Of a stretch of 64,000 bases of DNA, positions 9,472 to 20,656 are shown piece by piece. The notes beneath the pieces were generated by a model. The model saw only the letters and a program-made list of their open reading frames with translations. It did no database searches and was not told the DNA's origin. The position numbers and the translations under genes were made by a program. This stretch comes from an uncultured Eubacterium sp. Its GTDB lineage: Bacteria > Bacillota > Clostridia > Lachnospirales > Lachnospiraceae. Within the stretch, counting starts at the first letter, position 1, and every line of letters begins with the position of its first letter. The stretch covers positions 62,001 to 126,000 of the forward strand of contig CAMEWO010000003.1 of the NCBI GenBank assembly GCA_945946665.1, written 5' to 3'.

Positions 9472-10836
9472 TCAGCTTTCTATAAGGCTTTTAAACCAGT
9501 AAGCAGAATCCTTTGGTATTCTTTCCTGGGTTTCAAAATCAACGTATACAAGCCCGAATCGTGGGTCGAATCCACTGTGCCATTCAAAGTTGTCCATGAA
9601 AGACCAGTGGAAATATCCTAGAATAGGAACACCGCTTTTATATGCTTTTTCAAGATTGTTAATATATCTTGCGAGGAAGTCAATTCTTCCCGGGTCATGA
9701 ATCTTTCCGTCCAGGCTTACAACATCATTACATGCAAGACCGTTCTCAGTGATAATGATTGGAAGGTTGTACCTCTCATATAAGAATCTTATACCATAAT
9801 CCATAACTTCCGGTGTTACAGGCCAGCCAAGAGATGTTCTTGGAAATCCTGTTTTTCTTGGAACAACACCATCTTTGGAAACCTGGTGACCATTATACAC
9901 GTTAACTCCAAGAAAATCTACAGGCTGACATATAATGTTAATGTCCGATTCTTTAACAAAATCAAGCTCCTCATAGGAAGAGAATGGCTGTAATTCAGGT
10001 GCACTCTTGAAATAACCGGATTTGATGTCAGGATATCTGCCAAGACACGCCATGTCGCAGAAAATATGGTGGCTGAAAGTCCAGTTTTTTCCTTCGGCCA
10101 TAAATGTAGCATTTTTTGCTGCATCTATATCTTCTTTTGACTCTGTCTTGGGGTAGCACAGGTTTCCTGTACTTGAAAATCCTGTAATTACATCTGCTGA
10201 TACACTTCTGATGCGTTCTACGGCAAGGCCGTGAGCCAGGGCCAGATTGTGAATAACATTCAACACATCCTTGGCGTTAAGCTTATGTCCTGGTGCATGT
10301 AATCCAAGCCAGTATCCAAGACCGGAAATTATCTGTGGTTCGTTAATTGTTGCAATGCATTTTACTTTGCCTGAGAAATGCCTGCATATGAATTCTGCAT
10401 AATCTGCAAAGTGATAGGCAGTTTCTCTGTTAAGCCAGCCGCCTTTCTGCTCCAGTGCATCGGGAAGATCCCAGTGATAGAGAGTAATGTAAGGCTCAAT
10501 GCCATATTCTGTACAGCAATCTACAATATTATTGTAGAACTCCAGACCTTTTTCGTTGTAGGAATGGGTGCTGTCGCATATTCCCTCTGGAAATATTCTT
10601 GGCCATGATATGGAAAACCGGTAAGCCTTGATTCCTAGCTCATGCATCAGTTTAATGTCATCTCTGAAACGGTGATAGTGGTCACAGGCTGTGTTACCAT
10701 TTTCGTTGTTAGCTGTATTGCCAGGAACGTTGGAAAAGGTGTCCCATATTGACAATCCTTTTCCATCTTCCTTATATGCTCCTTCTATCTGATATGCACT
10801 GGTGGCTGTACCCCATATGAAATTTTTATCAAACAT
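9472..10836 (-). CDS. GH1 beta-glucosidase / 6-phospho-beta-glucosidase-type enzyme
   Basis: FIWGTATSAYQIEGAYKEDGKGLSIWDTF; TINEPQ acid/base; IIITENGLA nucleophile; HWSFMDNFEW. Confidence 0.93.
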   Translation of the reverse strand: MFDKNFIWGTATSAYQIEGAYKEDGKGLSIWDTFSNVPGNTANNENGNTACDHYHRFRDDIKLMHELGIKAYRFSISWPRIFPEGICDSTHSYNEKGLEFYNNIVDCCTEYGIEPYITLYHWDLPDALEQKGGWLNRETAYHFADYAEFICRHFSGKVKCIATINEPQIISGLGYWLGLHAPGHKLNAKDVLNVIHNLALAHGLAVERIRSVSADVITGFSSTGNLCYPKTESKEDIDAAKNATFMAEGKNWTFSHHIFCDMACLGRYPDIKSGYFKSAPELQPFSSYEELDFVKESDINIICQPVDFLGVNVYNGHQVSKDGVVPRKTGFPRTSLGWPVTPEVMDYGIRFLYERYNLPIIITENGLACNDVVSLDGKIHDPGRIDFLARYINNLEKAYKSGVPILGYFHWSFMDNFEWHSGFDPRFGLVYVDFETQERIPKDSAYWFKSLIES

Positions 10837-10856
10837 TATTTCACCTGCCTTGATAA

Positions 10857-13313
10857 TTATATTTTCGCAACTACATTTACTTCTTTAATATTCTCATCGT
10901 AAGGAATGATATTGCCTTCAATGACATTGCCATTAACAAGCAGTGATGACACACGTCTGTGACTGCCAGAATTTTCAATGGTAATGTTATATGTGGCACC
11001 CCGGAACTTTCTTACGATATTTACTTTATCCATATCGTCAGAGAGACATGGGTCAACTACCAGACCATCAAAGTCAGCACGTACACCTAAAATGTACTGT
11101 GAAATACTTGTGAATGTCCAGGCAGCCGTTCCTGTAAGCCAGCTGTTCTTGGCCTCTCCATGGCGGACTGCATCTTTACCGGCAATCATCTGGGAATATA
11201 CGTATGGTTCAGTTCTGTGGATTTCACTTATTTCCTCAAGGTATGCAGGACAAATCTTCTTGTATGTGGACATTGCCCTGTTGCCATCTCCAACAACTGT
11301 TTCTGCTATAGAAATCCATGGGTTGTTGTGACAGAATATACCGGCATTCTCCTTGTATCCTGGTGGATATGATGAAACCTCGCCAAGCTCAAGATGATAT
11401 GACTTATATGCAGGCTGGAGAATCATAATACCATACTTGGTATCAAGAATCTTCTCCACAGAATCCATTGCTTTCTGTGCAAGACCTTCTTTAACGCCAA
11501 TTCCTGCCATAACACAGAATCCCTGTGGTTCAATATAAATCTGTCCTTCGTCACATTCCTTAGAACCAACTTTGTTGCTGTTAGAATCATATGCTCTTAA
11601 GAACCATTCTCCATCCCAGCCTGAATCAAGAACTGCCTGATACATCTGGTCTACAAGGTCATTAACCTGTTTTTCTTCCTCGGTAAGACCAAGAATATGG
11701 CAGATCTGTGCATATTCCTTACCATATTTGACATACATTCCTGCAATAAATACTGACTCAGCAACAGGGCCTTCAGATGGACCCGTTGTCTGGAAAGATT
11801 CACCGGGAACAGATGAGAAACAGTTAAGGTTGAGACAGTCATTCCAGTCAGCTCTTCCAATAAGCGGAAGTTTGTGAGGACCCAGATGGGTGGTTGTATA
11901 ATTAAATGAACGCCTTAAATGTTCCATAAGCGGTTTTGCTTTTGAGGTGTCACAGTCAAAGGCAACCTGCTCATCAAGAATGCTGTAGTCATTAGTTTCT
12001 TTGAGATAAGCTGCTGTTCCGGCGATGAGCCACAGAGGATCATCGTTAAAGCCTGAACCAATATCAGAATTACCCTGTTTGGTAAGAGGCTGGTACTGGT
12101 GGTAAGCACTTCCGTCTTCAAACTGTGTTGCTGCAATATCAAGAATTCTCTGTCTTGCAGAATCTGGAATAAGATGAACAAAACCAAGAAGATCTTGACA
12201 TGAATCTCTGAATCCCATTCCACGGCCTGTTCCTGATTCATAGTAGGAAGCAGAACGTGACATGTTAAATGTAACCATACACTGGTACTGGTTCCATATA
12301 TTGACCATACGGTTAAGCTTCTCATCCTTGGAATCAACTGTGTAAGAAGAGAGAAGATTGTTCCAGTAGTCCTTAAGCTTAGCAAGTGCAACATCGAATT
12401 TAGCTTCTGTATCATAACGTGATATAAGTGCTAAAGCTGGATTCTTATTAATGATTCCGAAGGATTCCCATTTGTCTTCGTATGAATTTTCAATATAAGC
12501 AATAGTATAGATTAATGATTTTTCTTCGCCAGGTTTAAGTGTTATATCCACCTTAAATGACCCGATTGGAGACCATCCGCTGGCTACAGAATTGTATGCT
12601 GTACCTTCCTTAACTGCCTTAGGCATAGCAGGGCTTCCGTAGGTGCCAATAAAGCTTTCTCTGCTTGAATCAAAACCGGAAACAGTACTGTTTACTGAAT
12701 GGACAGCGTAATGATTACGGCGTTCACGGTATTCGGTTTTATGGTAGATTGCTGAGTAAGAAGAATCATCAGTTGACTTGTTAACTGCGATTTCAACTTC
12801 GCCGGTGCTGAAATTTCTCTGGAAATTATTGCAGTCATCTACTGCGTTCCAGAGGCAGAATTCAATATACGAGTACACTGAAATAGTTTTCTCTGTATCA
12901 CCTGTGTTTCTGACAGTAAGCTTGTTAAGTTCACAGTTGTCACCAATTGGAACAAGATATGTCGATGTAGCTTCAATGTCATTTTTAGAAGAAGATATGA
13001 CTGTGTATCCAAGACCATGTCTGCAGGTGTAGTTGTCTACAGGTGTCTGGGTTGGCTGCCATCCTGGATTCCATACAGTGTCGTTGTCTTTAATATAGAT
13101 ATAATGTCCATTATTATCTAATGGTGAGTTGTTGTAACGGTATCTTGTTAATCTTAAAAGCTTTGCATCCTTATAAAAACAGTAACCGCCACCAGTATTG
13201 CTCTTAAGGCTGAAGAAATTCTCACATCCAAGATAGTTAATCCATGGAAGAGGAGTTTCAGGGGTTGTGATGACATACTCTTTAGCAGCATCATCGAAAT
13301 GACCAAAATTCAT
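10857..13313 (-). CDS. GH94 glycoside phosphorylase, probable cellobiose phosphorylase
   Basis: [82 protein letters not shown]. Confidence 0.92.
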   Translation of the reverse strand: MNFGHFDDAAKEYVITTPETPLPWINYLGCENFFSLKSNTGGGYCFYKDAKLLRLTRYRYNNSPLDNNGHYIYIKDNDTVWNPGWQPTQTPVDNYTCRHGLGYTVISSSKNDIEATSTYLVPIGDNCELNKLTVRNTGDTEKTISVYSYIEFCLWNAVDDCNNFQRNFSTGEVEIAVNKSTDDSSYSAIYHKTEYRERRNHYAVHSVNSTVSGFDSSRESFIGTYGSPAMPKAVKEGTAYNSVASGWSPIGSFKVDITLKPGEEKSLIYTIAYIENSYEDKWESFGIINKNPALALISRYDTEAKFDVALAKLKDYWNNLLSSYTVDSKDEKLNRMVNIWNQYQCMVTFNMSRSASYYESGTGRGMGFRDSCQDLLGFVHLIPDSARQRILDIAATQFEDGSAYHQYQPLTKQGNSDIGSGFNDDPLWLIAGTAAYLKETNDYSILDEQVAFDCDTSKAKPLMEHLRRSFNYTTTHLGPHKLPLIGRADWNDCLNLNCFSSVPGESFQTTGPSEGPVAESVFIAGMYVKYGKEYAQICHILGLTEEEKQVNDLVDQMYQAVLDSGWDGEWFLRAYDSNSNKVGSKECDEGQIYIEPQGFCVMAGIGVKEGLAQKAMDSVEKILDTKYGIMILQPAYKSYHLELGEVSSYPPGYKENAGIFCHNNPWISIAETVVGDGNRAMSTYKKICPAYLEEISEIHRTEPYVYSQMIAGKDAVRHGEAKNSWLTGTAAWTFTSISQYILGVRADFDGLVVDPCLSDDMDKVNIVRKFRGATYNITIENSGSHRRVSSLLVNGNVIEGNIIPYDENIKEVNVVAKI

Positions 13314-13407
13314 ATTATCCCTCCAACTTACATATTATTATTTAATATAGACGACTTATAATTGACCAGACACATTATAATATACCAATAAGACATCTGA
13401 TTAATTC

Positions 13408-13424
13408 ACAGAAAACGATTAAGT
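13408..13424. promoter_or_regulatory. LacI-family operator candidate upstream of GH94
   Basis: GAAAACGATTAAGT (13411-13424) shared with the other two sites. Confidence 0.65.
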
Positions 13425-13605
13425 ATATAAATGCTAATGACTATATATAGAATAGTATATTTTAAGGATAAAATTAAATCAATGAAATGTTTAATGAAAA
13501 ACATATTTTAGTAAAAATGCACAAAAGAAAAAGAAAAATATAGTTAAAATGGGTAAAATTATAAAATGACTTGCATTTTTACAAATGATGATGTATATTA
13601 AAGCT

Positions 13606-13621
13606 ACGAAAACGATTAAGT
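13606..13621. promoter_or_regulatory. LacI-family operator candidate upstream of the lacI-type gene
   Basis: ACGAAAACGATTAAGT; identical to the reverse complement of 8068-8083. Confidence 0.7.
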
Positions 13622-13641
13622 GAAGCGAAAGGGATGATGCC

Positions 13642-14637
13642 ATGGTTTCTATGAAAGACGTTGCTGCAAAATGTGGAGTGTCAGTTGCCACTGTCAGCAA
13701 GGCTCTTAATGGCCATAGTGATATCAGTGAGGAGACAAGGGAACGAGTCAGAAGGGTAGCTGATGAACTGGGATATCACCCTAATTCGATTGCCAGAGCA
13801 TTAAAGACCAACAGATCTTATAACATTGGCGTGTTAATGAATGATGGTTTTGCCCATGAATACTACGCAGAGGTTCTTGAGAGCTTCAAGAATGAGGCAG
13901 AATCGAAAGGATATGACATAACATTTATTAATAGACATAATAAAAAGATGTCAATTCTGGAGTACTGCATCTACAGAAGATTCGACGGAGTGCTTTTGGC
14001 GTGTGGAGAGAATTTCAATGATCCAGAAATTTTCGAATTGGTTAACGGTAAGATACCGGTTGTGACCATTGATTTCATTTTTAATGGAAGAACAGCGGTC
14101 AAATCTAATAATGTGAGGGGGATGAGTGAGTTAGTAAGATATGCTTACAGCAAGGGACACAGAAGGATAGCCTACATATATGGTAATCCTGATTCAGAAG
14201 TTACCAGGGAGAGGCTTGCTTCCTTCTATAAGACAATGGAGGATTGCGGACTGGATGTTCCTTCGGAATATGTTAAACCGTCTGTTTATCTTGATTCAGA
14301 AAGGGCGGAGAAACTTACATATGAATTGCTTAAGATAAAAGTTCCACCAACGTGTATTTTATATCCAGATGATTTGTCTGTGGTGGGCGGAAGGAATGCA
14401 GTTAAGTCTTTAAAGTTAAAGACGCCAAAGGATGTCTCTGTGGCGGGGTATGATGGAACTAAATTTTCCCAGATGCTCAGTCCTAAGATTACAACCGTAA
14501 GGCAGAATACCAATGAAGTTGGAAAGCGTGCTGCGGATGAACTTATTAATGCTATTGAGAAACCGAAGACAGCAATTGTTAAGACGATAGTTGTTGACGG
14601 CGAATTGATTGAGGGAGAGACAATCAGGAAACTGTAA
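13642..14637 (+). CDS. LacI-family transcriptional regulator
   Basis: SMKDVAAKCGVSVATVSKALNGHSDISEETRERV helix-turn-helix. Confidence 0.93.
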   Translation: MVSMKDVAAKCGVSVATVSKALNGHSDISEETRERVRRVADELGYHPNSIARALKTNRSYNIGVLMNDGFAHEYYAEVLESFKNEAESKGYDITFINRHNKKMSILEYCIYRRFDGVLLACGENFNDPEIFELVNGKIPVVTIDFIFNGRTAVKSNNVRGMSELVRYAYSKGHRRIAYIYGNPDSEVTRERLASFYKTMEDCGLDVPSEYVKPSVYLDSERAEKLTYELLKIKVPPTCILYPDDLSVVGGRNAVKSLKLKTPKDVSVAGYDGTKFSQMLSPKITTVRQNTNEVGKRAADELINAIEKPKTAIVKTIVVDGELIEGETIRKL

Positions 14638-14697
14638 ATTATTAATTGTGATTATTGTAGTAAATATATAACTACAAAAAAATGGGAGGTATTTTTT

Positions 14698-16053
14698 ATG
14701 AAGAAAAGGTTTTTAAGTCTGTTACTGTGTACAGTAATGACAACATTAGCTCTTACCGGATGTGGCGGTTCTAAGTCGGCAAAGGTTGAGACAGACCCTA
14801 GCAAGCAGGGTAAGGTACTTAATATTTATTGCTGGAATACAGAATTCCAGGATAGATTTGAGTATTTCAAGAAGTCAGGTAAATTACCTTCAGATGTAAA
14901 GGTTAATTTTGTTATTACTCCTAATGAGAATAACGCTTACCAGAATGCTTTGGATGCTGCGTTATTAAAGCAGAATGAAGCAGCTGCTGATGACAAGATT
15001 GATATGTTCCTCATTGAGGCTGACTATGCATTAAAGTATGTTAATTCAGATTACACACTTAATGTAAAGGATATCGGCCTTACAGATAAGGATCTTTCAG
15101 ACATGTATCAGTACACAAAGGATATCGCTTCAACATCTAAGGGCGAGCTTAAGGCAGTTACATGGCAGGCTACTCCAGGACTCTTTGCTTACAGACGTTC
15201 AATCGCTAAGGATGTTCTTGGAACAGATGATCCAGATAAGGTTCAGGAAGCTCTTTCAACATGGGATAAGTTTAACAGCGTTGCTGAGAAGGCAAATGCA
15301 AAGGGTTATAAGATGCTTTCAGGTTATGATGATGCATACAGAGTGTTCTCTAACAATGTAAGCAAACCATGGGTTGACAAGAACAATAAGATTCAGATTG
15401 ATGATAACCTTATGAAGTGGGTTGAGCAGACAAAGACATACACAGAAAAGGGATACAACAACAAGTCTTCATTATGGGATTCAACATGGGCAGCAGACCA
15501 GGGTCCTAAGGGCAAGGTATTCGGCTTCTTCTATTCAACATGGGGTATTAACTTCACACTGTTAGGAAACTCACTTGCTACACCTGTTAAAGAAGGTGGT
15601 AAGGAAGAAGTTGGTAATGGTATCTATGGTGACTACGCAGTATGTGAAGGACCACAGAGCTACTACTGGGGTGGTACATGGCTTTGTGCAGCAGCTGGTA
15701 CAGACAATGCAAATCTTGTAAAAGATATTATGCAGACACTTTGCTGCAACAAGGATACGATGGTTCAGATTACTAAGGATACACAGGATTACACAAACTC
15801 TGTATCAGGTATGGAATCACTTGCTAACAGTGACTTCAAGTCAGCATTCCTCGGTGGACAGAACCACATTAAGTTATTCGCTAAGTCAGCTCCAAAGATC
15901 AGCATGAAGAATATATCTCCATATGATCAGGGTCTTAACGAAGAGTTCCAGAAAGCAATGAAGGACTACTTCGATGGTAAGGTTGATAAAGATAAGGCAT
16001 TGGATAACTTCTACAAAGCAGCAATTGAGAAATATCCTAACCTTAGCAAGTAA
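14698..16053 (+). CDS. Sugar ABC transporter substrate-binding lipoprotein
   Basis: Lipobox LALTGCGGSK; followed by two permeases. Confidence 0.88.
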   Translation: MKKRFLSLLLCTVMTTLALTGCGGSKSAKVETDPSKQGKVLNIYCWNTEFQDRFEYFKKSGKLPSDVKVNFVITPNENNAYQNALDAALLKQNEAAADDKIDMFLIEADYALKYVNSDYTLNVKDIGLTDKDLSDMYQYTKDIASTSKGELKAVTWQATPGLFAYRRSIAKDVLGTDDPDKVQEALSTWDKFNSVAEKANAKGYKMLSGYDDAYRVFSNNVSKPWVDKNNKIQIDDNLMKWVEQTKTYTEKGYNNKSSLWDSTWAADQGPKGKVFGFFYSTWGINFTLLGNSLATPVKEGGKEEVGNGIYGDYAVCEGPQSYYWGGTWLCAAAGTDNANLVKDIMQTLCCNKDTMVQITKDTQDYTNSVSGMESLANSDFKSAFLGGQNHIKLFAKSAPKISMKNISPYDQGLNEEFQKAMKDYFDGKVDKDKALDNFYKAAIEKYPNLSK

Positions 16054-16077
16054 CGTTAATTAGTTGCTGGAAAAATA

Positions 16078-16114
16078 AGGGCATAGTCTTTAATATCTGG
16101 CTATGCCCTTTTTA
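16078..16114 (+). terminator. Intercistronic terminator/attenuator between SBP and permease
   Basis: AGGGCATAG...CTATGCCCT followed by TTTTT. Confidence 0.75.
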
Positions 16115-16136
16115 TTTGGCAGGAATGGAGATATGT

Positions 16137-17087
16137 ATGAAGAAAAATAAGAAAAAATTAGTTAGTTATGCCAAGTGGGGATACATATTTCTCATACCTT
16201 TCTTTGCGGTGTATATAGTATTTTCACTTATACCTCTGATTTCAACATTCTATAATAGCTTTTTTGAAAATTACATGAATGGTTTAATGCAGGTTGGACC
16301 TAATTTTGTAGGATTAGAGAATTATAGAAAAATATTGTTCGAAAGTGAACTTCTGGTATACCTTAAGAATACTGTTATTATATGGCTTATGGGATTTATC
16401 CCTCAGATTTTATTTTCGCTTCTTTTAGCATCATGGTTTACAGATTTAAGACTAAGGTTAAAATGTACCGGTTTCTTTAAAACTGTTATGTACATGCCAA
16501 ACCTGATAATGGCTTCTGCATTCTCAATGCTGTTCTATGCAATATTTGCAGATCAGGGACCGGTTAATTCAATTCTTAACAACCTTGGATTCCCAACATA
16601 CAGATTCCTTGCAGAGGTGGCTGGAGCAAGAGGTCTTATTGCTTTAATGAATTTTCTTATGTGGTTTGGTAATACAACTATTATCCTGATGGCAGCTATC
16701 ATGGGAATAGATCCTTCTTTATTTGAAGCAGCCAGAATTGACGGAGCTAACTCAAGACAAATATTTGCAAAGATTACACTACCTCTGATTAAACCAATTC
16801 TTGCATACACACTTGTTACATCTTTAATAGGTGGTATCCAGATGTTTGATGTTCCTCAGATCCTTACAAATGGTAATGGTAATCCTGACAGAACAAGCAT
16901 GACAGTTATCATGTTCCTTAATAAACATCTTTACAGTAAGAATTATGGTATGGCAGGTGCGTTATCTGTAATTCTGTTTATTATAACAGCAGTGCTTAGT
17001 GTATTTGTATTTAAATATATTATCGGTGATATGGAGAAATCCGGAGTCAAGATGAAGAAGAAAAAGAAGGAGGCGAAGGCAGTATGA
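16137..17087 (+). CDS. Sugar ABC transporter permease (MalF-like)
   Basis: EAARIDGANSRQIFAKITLPLIKP EAA loop; multiple TM segments. Confidence 0.9.
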   Translation: MKKNKKKLVSYAKWGYIFLIPFFAVYIVFSLIPLISTFYNSFFENYMNGLMQVGPNFVGLENYRKILFESELLVYLKNTVIIWLMGFIPQILFSLLLASWFTDLRLRLKCTGFFKTVMYMPNLIMASAFSMLFYAIFADQGPVNSILNNLGFPTYRFLAEVAGARGLIALMNFLMWFGNTTIILMAAIMGIDPSLFEAARIDGANSRQIFAKITLPLIKPILAYTLVTSLIGGIQMFDVPQILTNGNGNPDRTSMTVIMFLNKHLYSKNYGMAGALSVILFIITAVLSVFVFKYIIGDMEKSGVKMKKKKKEAKAV

Positions 17088-17977
17088 GTAAATCAAAAAC
17101 TGGAAATGCAGCAAGTGTTTCAAAGGATGGAACACATGACAAGATAGTTTTGAATACCCAGAGATTTTTCTGCTACCTTGTATTGATTCTGCTTACATTG
17201 CTGTGTTTGTTTTCTTTCTATGTTCTTGTAATTAATACAACAAGATCACATCCGGATATTCAGAAGGGATTCTCATTCCTTCCAGGAAAGTCATTTATTG
17301 CTAATGTAAAGTCTTTACTAGGTAATGAACAGCTTCCTGTTCTTTCCGGTATGATGAACAGCCTTATTGTTTCAACATGTTCAGCTTTGCTGTGTGTATA
17401 TTTTTCAGCTATGACAGCGTATGCAATTCATGCTTATGAATTCAAACTGAGAAAATTTGCTTTCACATTCATTCTTCTTATAATGATGGTTCCAACACAG
17501 GTGTCAGCATTAGGATTTGTTAAGCTGATGGGTGATATGGGATTGATGAATTCATTTATTCCACTTATTTTACCATCAATTGCATCTCCAATTGTATTCT
17601 TCTTTATCAAGCAGTACATGGACAGCGTTTTACCTATGGAACTTATTGAAGCAGCAAGAATAGACGGAGCACATGAATTTAGAATATTTAACCAGATTGT
17701 ACTTCCGCTGATGAAACCAGCATTGGCAGTACAGATGATTTTTACATTCGTTTCATCTTGGAATAATTACTTTGTCCCTCAGTTACTTATTAACAAGGCA
17801 AGTAAAAAAACCCTCCCACTGCTTATTGCCCAGTTAAGAAGTGCAGATTTCTTAAAGTTCGACATGGGACAGGTGTACATGATGATTGCATTTGCAATCC
17901 TTCCAGTTGTAGTTGTTTACATTTGCTTGTCTAAATTCATCGTCAGAGGCGTTACTCTTGGCGGTGTTAAGGGTTAA
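17084..17977 (+). CDS. Sugar ABC transporter permease (MalG-like)
   Basis: EAARIDGAHEFRIFNQIVLPLMKPALA EAA loop; 4-bp overlap with the previous gene. Confidence 0.9.
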   Translation: MSKSKTGNAASVSKDGTHDKIVLNTQRFFCYLVLILLTLLCLFSFYVLVINTTRSHPDIQKGFSFLPGKSFIANVKSLLGNEQLPVLSGMMNSLIVSTCSALLCVYFSAMTAYAIHAYEFKLRKFAFTFILLIMMVPTQVSALGFVKLMGDMGLMNSFIPLILPSIASPIVFFFIKQYMDSVLPMELIEAARIDGAHEFRIFNQIVLPLMKPALAVQMIFTFVSSWNNYFVPQLLINKASKKTLPLLIAQLRSADFLKFDMGQVYMMIAFAILPVVVVYICLSKFIVRGVTLGGVKG

Positions 17978-17995
17978 AACAATCTTCTGGATGAA

Positions 17996-18033
17996 GGATA
18001 ACCTCAGGCGAAAGCCTGGGGTTATCTTTGTTT
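17996..18033 (+). terminator. Rho-independent terminator
   Basis: GATAACCTCAGGC-GAAA-GCCTGGGGTTATC then TTTGTTT. Confidence 0.8.
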
Positions 18034-18180
18034 ATACAGATTTATGTTTGCATGAAAGTTTATTTGCGATTAATCTTGTTATTGAAAAAGATTTTTTAAA
18101 TGTGTAAGATATCTAAAAATGTATTAAAGTGTATTTCAGGATTGGATTGTCTATACGACTTTAAGGAATGGAGAGAGAAA

Positions 18181-18633
18181 ATGAGATTTGTAATTCAGAG
18201 AGTAAATAATGCAAAGGTAACAGTAGATGGCAATGTTACAGGAAGTATAGGAAAAGGACTTTTGATTTTTTTTGGAGCAGGTCAGAATGACACAGAGGAA
18301 ATGCTTCAGAAGTTTAAAGAAAAGATTGTGAAGTTGAGAATATTTGCTGATAAAGATGGAAAAACAAATCTTTCTGTGAAAGATGTAGATGGAGAAGTAC
18401 TTATTGTTAGCCAGTTCACTTTGTATGCTGACTGCCGGAATGGAAACAGACCAAGTTTTGCCAAGGCGTGTGAACCGGTTATGGCTGAAAGGATGTATGA
18501 GAATCTGATCGAATTGTTTAAGAAAGAGGTAAAAAACGTTGAGACAGGGATTTTCGGAGCGGACATGAAAGTGCAGCTTGAAAATGACGGCCCTTTTACA
18601 ATCTGCCTGGACAGCGATGATTTTGGATTTTAA
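18181..18633 (+). CDS. dtd: D-aminoacyl-tRNA deacylase
   Basis: [17 protein letters not shown]...[22 protein letters not shown]...[23 protein letters not shown]. Confidence 0.95.
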   Translation: MRFVIQRVNNAKVTVDGNVTGSIGKGLLIFFGAGQNDTEEMLQKFKEKIVKLRIFADKDGKTNLSVKDVDGEVLIVSQFTLYADCRNGNRPSFAKACEPVMAERMYENLIELFKKEVKNVETGIFGADMKVQLENDGPFTICLDSDDFGF

Positions 18634-18769
18634 TAATATTGAAGCTCCAGTTTTTCTTACAATTAAAAAATGCGTTAATAAAGGAATATAATGTATCTGA
18701 ATGGCCATACTTATATGTGAAGGTTTAATATATGCCATTATAAAATAATGGTAAAAATGAGAGGTGGCT

Positions 18770-19285
18770 ATGAAGTACAGAAAATTCAGAATAGAATTAG
18801 TTATTGGCATGATAGTGGTTGCTTTGCTTGGCTGGTTATTACACTATGTCTATCATTGGACTGGAAATGCCTTTCTTGTGGGACTTTTCGTACCAGTGAA
18901 CGAGTCTGTATGGGAGCATATGAAGCTGGTATACGTTCCTATGCTGATTCTTTCAGTGGTGATGATGACAAGATGGGGCGAGGAACTTCCGCCTGTAACT
19001 CCAGCATGTCTTACAGGAACATTTGTGGGAACCTGGCTTATTCCAATCTTATTTTACACTTACAGGGGAATTGTTGGAAGAGGTTTTCCTGTTGCAGACA
19101 TGGCTACATTTTTTGTGAGCCTGATAATTACATTTTTTTTTATTCTCCATATGGTAAAAAGATGTATGGATGATTCATTAATGATAACAAGGATTGCGGC
19201 TGGAGTGCTTATAATTATCCAGGGCGTGCTGTTTTTATGGTTCACATACAACCCTCCGGGAATAGGACTTTTTGCAGCACCATAA
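18770..19285 (+). CDS. Small multi-TM protein (DUF6512-like)
   Basis: Hydrophobic segments with FVPVNESVWEHMKLVYVPM; GAGAGGTGG Shine-Dalgarno. Confidence 0.6.
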   Translation: MKYRKFRIELVIGMIVVALLGWLLHYVYHWTGNAFLVGLFVPVNESVWEHMKLVYVPMLILSVVMMTRWGEELPPVTPACLTGTFVGTWLIPILFYTYRGIVGRGFPVADMATFFVSLIITFFFILHMVKRCMDDSLMITRIAAGVLIIIQGVLFLWFTYNPPGIGLFAAP

Positions 19286-19360
19286 CTTAATAATACGCTT
19301 TATTTCAGTCCGGTTTTCTGCTATAATCCTGCATAGAAAATTGGATTGGAGGCGTGAAAA

Positions 19361-20527
19361 TTGAAACCATTAAGTGATAAATCATCCAGCTTTACAGATT
19401 CTGTAATCAGAAGGATGACAAGAGTATCTTTACAATATAATGCTGTTAATCTGTCTCAGGGATTCCCTGATTTTGATCCTCCTAAGGAAATAACTGACAG
19501 GCTTGCAGAGGTGGCGGCAACAGGCCCTCATCAGTATGCGCTGACCTGGGGAGCTAAAAACTTTAGGGATGCCCTGGCAAAGAAGCATAAGCATTTTTCA
19601 GGAATGGATATTGACCCTGAATCTGAAATAGTTGTAACCTGTGGAAGTACGGAAGCTATGATGGCGTCCATGATGTCGGTATGTAATCCTGGAGATAAGG
19701 TGGTTATTTTTTCACCATTTTATGAGAACTACGGTGCAGACACTATTTTGTCAGGTGCACAGCCGGTATATGTTCCCCTTAATCCTCCGGAATTCACATT
19801 TGATGCAGATGTGCTGGAGGCTGCAATTAAGCAGGAAGGGGTTAAGGCTCTTATTCTGTGTAATCCTTCAAATCCATGTGGAAAAGTATTTACAAGAGAT
19901 GAACTTGTAATTATTGCAGACCTTGCAAAGAAATATGACATATATGTTATTACTGACGAAGTGTATGAGCATATTCTTTATAAACCTAATAAACATACGT
20001 ATATTTCAACGCTGCCTGGAATGAGGGAGAGGACTATAATATGTAATTCTCTTTCGAAAACCTATTCCATAACGGGATGGAGACTTGGGTATGTAATTGC
20101 TTCTCCTGTAATTGTGGACAGGGTTAAGAAAGTTCATGATTTCCTTACTGTGGGAGCAGCAGCACCTCTAATGGAAGCTGCGGTCACAGGACTTAATTTT
20201 GGTGATGAGTATTATGAAGAATTGCAGAGACACTACACACATATGAAAGAAGTGTTTACAGGCGGACTTAAGGATATCGGACTTAATTTTTCAGACCCAC
20301 AGGGTGCATATTATGTTATGGTTGATATCAGTGAGTTTGGATATGATGATGACGTTGTTTTCTGTGAGGAGCTTGCAAGAAAAGTAGGCGTAGGGGCAGT
20401 TCCAGGCTCAAGTTTCTTTAAAGAAGATGTCCATAACTATATCCGTTTCCATTTTGCTAAACAGGATGAAACTCTTTATAAAGCTCTTGATAGATTATCT
20501 GATATAAGAGCTAAGATGAAAAGATAG
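19361..20527 (+). CDS. PLP-dependent class I/II aminotransferase (TTG start)
   Basis: VNLSQGFPDFDPP, CNPSNPCGK, TDEVYEHILY, SLSKTYSITGWRLGY (PLP lysine). Confidence 0.92.
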   Translation: MKPLSDKSSSFTDSVIRRMTRVSLQYNAVNLSQGFPDFDPPKEITDRLAEVAATGPHQYALTWGAKNFRDALAKKHKHFSGMDIDPESEIVVTCGSTEAMMASMMSVCNPGDKVVIFSPFYENYGADTILSGAQPVYVPLNPPEFTFDADVLEAAIKQEGVKALILCNPSNPCGKVFTRDELVIIADLAKKYDIYVITDEVYEHILYKPNKHTYISTLPGMRERTIICNSLSKTYSITGWRLGYVIASPVIVDRVKKVHDFLTVGAAAPLMEAAVTGLNFGDEYYEELQRHYTHMKEVFTGGLKDIGLNFSDPQGAYYVMVDISEFGYDDDVVFCEELARKVGVGAVPGSSFFKEDVHNYIRFHFAKQDETLYKALDRLSDIRAKMKR

Positions 20528-20550
20528 AAAATATTAAGTGACCAAGACAA

Positions 20551-20583
20551 TTTTACATTGATTTTACAAACTTTTTACTCCTT
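20551..20583 (+). promoter_or_regulatory. Pho-box-like array of three 11-bp repeats
   Basis: TTTTACATTGA-TTTTACAAACT-TTTTACTCCTT at 20551, 20562 and 20573, upstream of pstB. Confidence 0.65.
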
Positions 20584-20656
20584 TGCGATATTTGAAGATT
20601 TAACATATGTGTATTATATGAATGAATCAAGAATATCACAAAGGAGATTTTCTTTT

